This document shows, in pieces, positions 60,601-64,000 of a DNA stretch of 64,000 bases. A model generated the notes under the pieces. It was not told the origin of the DNA. It did no database searches and saw nothing but the letters and a program-made list of their open reading frames with translations. The stretch covers positions 68,298,058-68,362,057 of the forward strand of contig NC_092635.1 in the NCBI RefSeq assembly GCF_039555335.1. The letters run 5' to 3'. Numbering within the stretch: the first letter of the stretch is position 1; the number at the start of each line of letters is the position of its first letter. The stretch is from Amphiura filiformis. Lineage: Eukaryota > Echinodermata > Ophiuroidea > Amphilepidida > Amphiuridae. The position numbers were made by a program, and so were the translations under genes.

Positions 60601-63541
60601 TCAACCATCTACTTACTTTTTTGATCGTTCTTGCATTTCTGATTGAATACCTCCGCCAATCTTGATGTCAAGATTTTATATAATTTGAGATTGTCACCGG
60701 GCGTATTAGCACCGAAATGATACACCAATGGAGCTAACAAGGCAAATCCTTCTTCTACATCAGCTGGTCTCTCTACTTGAAGTAAACCTACTGTACTTGG
60801 TACTGAGATGGAGCCCTGTAAATAAAAAATAACATTATAAATCAAGATTTTATACAACTTGAGATTATAGGCACCAGGCATATTAGCACCAAAGTGGTAG
60901 ACTAATGTAGCTTGTTCACTCATGCACTAGACCATACAAAACAATACAGCACAAGGTGACTACAAGCCCATGCAGTCATGGCTTACTAACACTGAAATGG
61001 TCAAGCTGGGAGATTCATAGCGCCCTCAGCGCTTGTTGATCGAAAGACAGCCTAGGCTATTAGAAATTGGCACTCCATTCGTGGTGGCTGTTGTAGTGGA
61101 CCAAATAATAATAAAGTATCCATAAAACATGCATATGTCCGCACTTGACAGGGTGATTCTTTGTTGGATTATTTAATCCTATTTGTGACCTCTTCTCATA
61201 ATTTATTACTTTCTTTTTCTCACAAGTCTGAAAACATAGAGCACTACCACTGACAAACTCAAATAAGCTTACTATAAAGCTTATCACGTGCGTACATGTT
61301 GACGCAAATTCAAGAAAGTAGAAAACTTGGAAGTATGACTATAATATAAATATCTCCTTAAATTGCTGTATTTTGCGAACTAAAACAAGAATACTTTAAT
61401 AAATACGAATATGAGAGTAGGCCTATGATACATGTGAATTAATTTAGATGCCAAGACAAACTGATCGTAAAAGTCACCGCGGACGCTTGCAAAAGTTATG
61501 AATGAATGCTATACAATGGTTTATACTACATGTAGTTGTCCATATCCAACTTAGTTTCGTCAGCACAGACATTGACTGTTATCACACTGACATTTCTTTA
61601 AAACGGAATACTACTCTTCACTAAGTTGAACAATATGTACTCCTGAAACATGTAGCGGAAGATTGTGATGGTCCTGGAGTAAGTTTATCCCCACAGTGTG
61701 CTAAGAGATTCGGGACCCAACATGACACAGCACACTGCACGCGAGTTTTGTTGTCGCACCCATTGAATTTGTGTGGAACGGCACTCGCTATCAGGGAACT
61801 GTATGTAACCATTCCCCACCGTCGCACGATAGACACCCATGATAAAAGAAGCGAAGGTGGGGTGTTCCTCACTAGGTTTATACTCATCACATGTATATCG
61901 CCATGGTCAGGTCATGTATGTAGGCCTATATGCATGTGTGTCGTGGGTCGACCTGGTTAAAAATCGTGGGCGTTTGCTGGCCGAATGTGGCAACCCAAAA
62001 TTTACGGTCGACCCGGGAGAAACCGATTTACGATAACTTAGGTGGTCTATCGTGTGCGATACGCTATTTTGGGTCGACCTGGGATTTTTTTCTCCCAGCT
62101 TGACCCAAAACGCCTTACTAACCTTGGTGTTGTACTTCGCACCCAAGGGGTATGTGGTTCAAAAACAACTTTTCTGTATTTTGATAGGCTCTTAATCTGC
62201 GGGCCTTATAACATCACAGATTAATATCAAAATATTTTATTTTGAAAATTGTCTATGACATCTCACCAGAAGCATCAAACTATTAATTCAAGTCCTTTAC
62301 TTTATCTACTTTCTTCAACACGTAAAATATAGACCGGACAGGTCGACTGATAGCACTATTAGCGTGGGTCTACTTTTTGTCTTAGGGGAAAAAGCCTAAC
62401 ATATCCCGCCTATTCCTTCCTTCATCTTAGACAAAAAACCAGAAAGGCAGTGTAGAGTTAAGGATGCAAGGAATCAACGATACATCAACGATACATGGAT
62501 CCTTCTATCCAAAGGCAATTTGACTGAATTACCCTGTCATTGCATATCCTGGACAACCCATAGCTTACGTCGCATGGGAATATGTATTGTACAGTCAGCT
62601 GGTCGCGTGTGTGGGATGCTAACAGCCTGTTAACACCTGCATATTATTTTGTGGGATAGAATTCAGTCAAACTAACATTACCCATATATACTATATCACA
62701 CTTGGTTATTGTTCAAGTTGATGATGATAATAACTAAATTTTCAGAACTTTAAGGTGGTACTACACCCCTGGCCAATGTTGTGCCTATTTTAGCATTTTT
62801 CTAAAAAACTATAGCGCATTGGTGACAAATAAGATATGTATATTATAGGGGCAAGGAGTACAACTACTGCACTGAAATTTTTTATTTCAGCACAGACAAC
62901 AATTGTGGAGTTACAGTCAAAAATGAGGGAAAACCTATATATGATCAATAAACTACTTGTCTTGAGTCACTGAAATTCCAGTGTAGTAACTAGATTCCTT
63001 GCCCCTATAATATACATAACTTTTGTTACCAGTGTTTTATTAGTTCTTGAGAAAATGCAAAAATAGTCACAAATTTATCAAGGGGTGTAGTACCACCTTA
63101 ACATTCCTGGTTGGATCCGATTGTACCACATAGGCATTAATTCCTACCTGCCCAACATCAATGTCCACAAATGTCGGTCTGCGTCCGACCCTCACTCCAT
63201 AAGTAAGAAGTATTTTGCATAGGGTACTTTTGCCTACATCTGTAGGACCTACAACCATCACCTGAAAATAATGGCAACAAACTTTAATTAGGTGGGGGAC
63301 AAATATGACAGCTTTAGTACTCATTACTTTCTAGAAGAGTGTCTCCCCTTACCCCAACCAAGGACCATATTAAGTTTTTTTCATATTATTTAACTTAATT
63401 ATCACCTCAGTATTGTGCTTACCCTTGGACCTCTAGTTCCTTCACTCTCGGCTTGTTGTCTCATTTGCTCCAAGGCTGCATGTGTGTTGAGGTATGTAAT
63501 CATTGGTGTCTCCTTAGAGACATAGGCTACCTCTGTCTTGC
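51696..63541 (-). CDS. CLP1: CLP1, polynucleotide 5'-hydroxyl kinase (nine 3' exons, N-terminus outside window)
   Basis: Minus-strand exons: 63541-63423, 63261-63148, 60815-60617, 59407-59318, 57434-57334, 56651-56513, 53727-53647, 53300-53207, 51807-51696 (stop 51698-51696). All have AG/GT borders and join in frame to 349 residues. The human protein is about 425, so roughly the first 75-80 residues lie beyond 64000. Seen: GPTDVGKST (P-loop), VDIDVGQ (Walker B), [31 protein letters not shown], the lid segment [12 protein letters not shown], and the C-terminal [12 protein letters not shown]...VQFMDIK. CLP1 phosphorylates RNA 5'-OH ends and is part of cleavage factor II and the tRNA-splicing endonuclease complex in the nucleus (established knowledge). 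All catalytic motifs are intact. Introns hold many transposons. Confidence 0.95.
52406..52712. mobile_element. TTAA-flanked MITE family P2, copy 2 (complete)
   Basis: Ends AGGAGTATTTCGTGATCC and the complement GGATCACGAAATGCCCTT, with TTAA at both flanks (52402-52405 and 52713-52716). In the last intron of CLP1. Confidence 0.8.
53789..53936. mobile_element. MITE family M1, copy 3
   Basis: Right end ...TTCAACTGGAATAGCCC is intact; the left end GGGCTATC is decayed after eight bases. In a CLP1 intron. Confidence 0.75.
54070..55609. mobile_element. Small element with GGGGTAC/GTACCCC ends, split by a hAT-like element
   Basis: Left end near GGGAGGGGTACTC and right end GTACCCCTACC. About 360 bp without the inserted 1171-bp element. 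Ends are short, so the boundary is approximate. Confidence 0.5.
54431..55601. mobile_element. 1171-bp non-autonomous hAT-like element
   Basis: Begins CAGTGTCCGAATTAAG and ends AATTTCGAACACTG. Perfect 8-bp target duplication CCCCTACC on both sides. Just inside each end are repeated ggttgtcc / ggacaacc words. No transposase frame. It lies in a CLP1 intron. Confidence 0.9.
55856..56073. mobile_element. 218-bp hAT-like MITE of the same end type
   Basis: CAGTGTTCGAAATAAG at the left and CTTATTTCGGACACTG at the right. Perfect 8-bp target duplication CATAGAAA (55848-55855 and 56074-56081). Like the longer element it carries ttgtcc / ggacaac words inside the ends, so it is probably a deletion relative. 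Confidence 0.92.
57015..57237. mobile_element. 223-bp foldback MITE
   Basis: GGGATCCATTTCACTAAACTT-type end (first 20 bases read) and complement ...AAGTTAAGTGAAATGGACCCC-type end. Inner repeats of cttacgaa / ttcgtaa and gtaactttac type. Located in a CLP1 intron about 100 bp from an exon. Confidence 0.7.
57340..57633 (-). repeat. 147-bp tandem duplication covering most of a CLP1 exon
   Basis: Units 57340-57486 and 57487-57633. The first holds most of the working exon (57334-57434). The second, upstream in the transcript, is a pseudo-exon at 57581-57487 with acceptor CAG and [16 protein letters not shown] intact. It has no donor and reads a TAG right after ...QPKST. Very few differences, so it is recent. 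Confidence 0.9.
58354..59093. mobile_element. ~740-bp element with AGTTCC...GAGAGGGGTGTT ends
   Basis: Left AGTTCCACTTGACTGAGAGG and right complement ...CTCTCACTCAGCGGAACT, each followed by ggtgtt / aacacc. A third partial copy of the right-end words occurs at 59099-59121. In a CLP1 intron; non-coding. Confidence 0.65.
59590..59720. mobile_element. MITE family M1, partial copy
   Basis: Contains aatcttccacagagggagtg and ggaagattaaggtcatg of M1 but neither GGGC end; it abuts the M2-type element that follows. Confidence 0.65.
59721..59877. mobile_element. MITE family M2, short copy
   Basis: Ends TATAATCCGAGACTGAATTA and its complement, each followed inward by AAAAAGACTAGTTTGC. Shares the ACTAGTTTGCGTC core with 48847-49274. 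Confidence 0.75.
59960..60290 (+). mobile_element. tRNA-derived SINE
   Basis: The head TTAGCTCAATCCTTAAGGCG fits a tRNA A box, followed by TTCGACTATGGTGCGAGAGG and a degraded B-box region. The body has CCCCTGGACAAGGAACTTA, which resembles the conserved centre of deuterostome (Deu-type) SINEs. The tail is a T run near 60279-60287. It lies in a CLP1 intron, antisense to the gene. Family assignment is from memory of such SINEs and is tentative. Confidence 0.55.
60842..60922 (-). pseudogene. Second CLP1 pseudo-exon (partial duplication)
   Basis: Repeats part of the exon at 60815-60617, offset about 174 bp upstream in the transcript. On the minus strand it reads [19 protein letters not shown], matching [20 protein letters not shown] of the true exon with several changes and one extra codon. 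It has no donor and runs straight into the true exon's polypyrimidine tract. Older than the 57487 duplicate, judging by divergence. Confidence 0.85.
60930..62740. other. CLP1 intron, mostly unassigned
   Basis: No exon or clear mobile element identified. Contains TAGGCCTA sites near 61421 and 61919 and repeated gggtcgacctgg words near 61946 and 62071, with a small hairpin at 62071-62107. Confidence 0.5.
62754..63097. mobile_element. 344-bp TTAA-flanked MITE (family P3)
   Basis: Ends GGTGGTACTACACCCC and GGGGTGTAGTACCACC, perfect inverted repeats. TTAA on both sides (62750-62753 and 63098-63101). The inner halves are also partly inverted (gtatattataggggcaagga and complement). It ends only about 50 bp from the 3' side of the P-loop exon of CLP1. 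Confidence 0.9.
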
Positions 63542-63869
63542 CTTTTAAGTGTGATGCCGTCAAGGAAGATGACAAGTACTACGACTTAAATACTTAAGGT
63601 ATATTCTACTAACAATAGTATAAAAAGTGAACAGAATATCCATACTGTTCTATCAGCAATATCATGCTTCAGTTTAGTCTTGCTACAAGTCCTCAGGCTT
63701 TCAGTAGATGATGCATTTTTTTTTTCTATCAGTCGATCATTTTAATCATGGAATTCATTGGCCTAAATAGATCATAGGTATCAATACAAGTATAGAACAT
63801 ATTACAACACTCTTACTTGATGCCTTGAATGATGGCTAGCTTCAGCTTCAAAGGCCCCTCCTCTCACTT

Positions 63870-64000
63870 CAAACTCAATCACTTCTTATTATTGACTCAC
63901 TCACTACTTGTTTGACTCACTCACACTTCTTATTATTGACTCACTCACTACTTGTTTGACTCACTCACACTTCTTATTATTGACTCACTCACACTTGTTT
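63870..64000. repeat. ~44-bp tandem repeat at the window edge
   Basis: Repeats of ttcttattattgactcactc followed by actacttgtttgactcactcacac-type sequence, shown in three incomplete copies. It continues beyond the window, in the CLP1 intron upstream of the first exon seen. Confidence 0.85.

Noticed and set aside
42509-63541. Functional link between the tRNA-Met gene and CLP1 (tRNA splicing)
   Set aside because: This tRNA has no intron, lies about 9 kb away and nothing in the sequence connects them.
63560-64000. N-terminal exons of CLP1
   Set aside because: No sequence coding for the expected upstream segment was found before the window edge; the area is intron with a tandem repeat.

Overview
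The window is animal nuclear DNA, most likely from a marine deuterostome such as an echinoderm or hemichordate. Genes are split by GT-AG introns, there is a metazoan elongator tRNA-Met and a recognisable metazoan CLP1 gene, many small non-autonomous DNA transposons, a Helitron, a tRNA-derived SINE, and a strong excess of the palindrome TAGGCCTA. The exact taxon is inference.

Left 39 kb (1-38972): a head-to-tail array of near-identical units of about 5.16-5.22 kb. The window opens inside unit A, then holds units B to H. Each unit carries one five-exon gene on the + strand. All exon phases match and join into one reading frame of about 366 codons. I do not recognise the product. It has a CxxC pair, four acidic EPTSIALF-type repeats, a Trp/Arg/Lys-rich middle exon and a basic strongly nuclear-looking patch. 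Only copies B and F are open through all five exons. The others carry frameshifts, a nonsense codon, a lost splice acceptor, or (copy H) a Helitron inside exon 2. Many lesions are single-base homopolymer changes, so some could be consensus errors. Each unit also has a (GAAAA)n(GAAA)n tract, a G-rich intron tract, a C tract and a CpG-rich block before exon 1.

Middle (39-51.5 kb): the array stops inside intron 4 of copy H. Beyond it lie AATTC-type repeats, a 34-bp minisatellite split by two small transposons, a tRNA-Met(CAT) gene, two inverted copies of a 650-bp foldback element, a 1.06-kb tandem duplication and several other MITEs. I found no convincing protein gene here.

Right (51.7-63.5 kb, minus strand): nine consecutive 3' exons of CLP1, the polynucleotide 5'-hydroxyl kinase of pre-mRNA 3'-end processing and tRNA splicing. 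The N-terminal exons lie beyond the window. Its introns are full of MITEs, hAT-like elements with clear 8-bp target duplications, a SINE, and two partial tandem duplications of its own exons.

The array and CLP1 show no functional link. The main discovery candidate is the amplified five-exon gene. A second one is an apparent fresh TAGGCCTA site created by a GGCCTA insertion in copy H.
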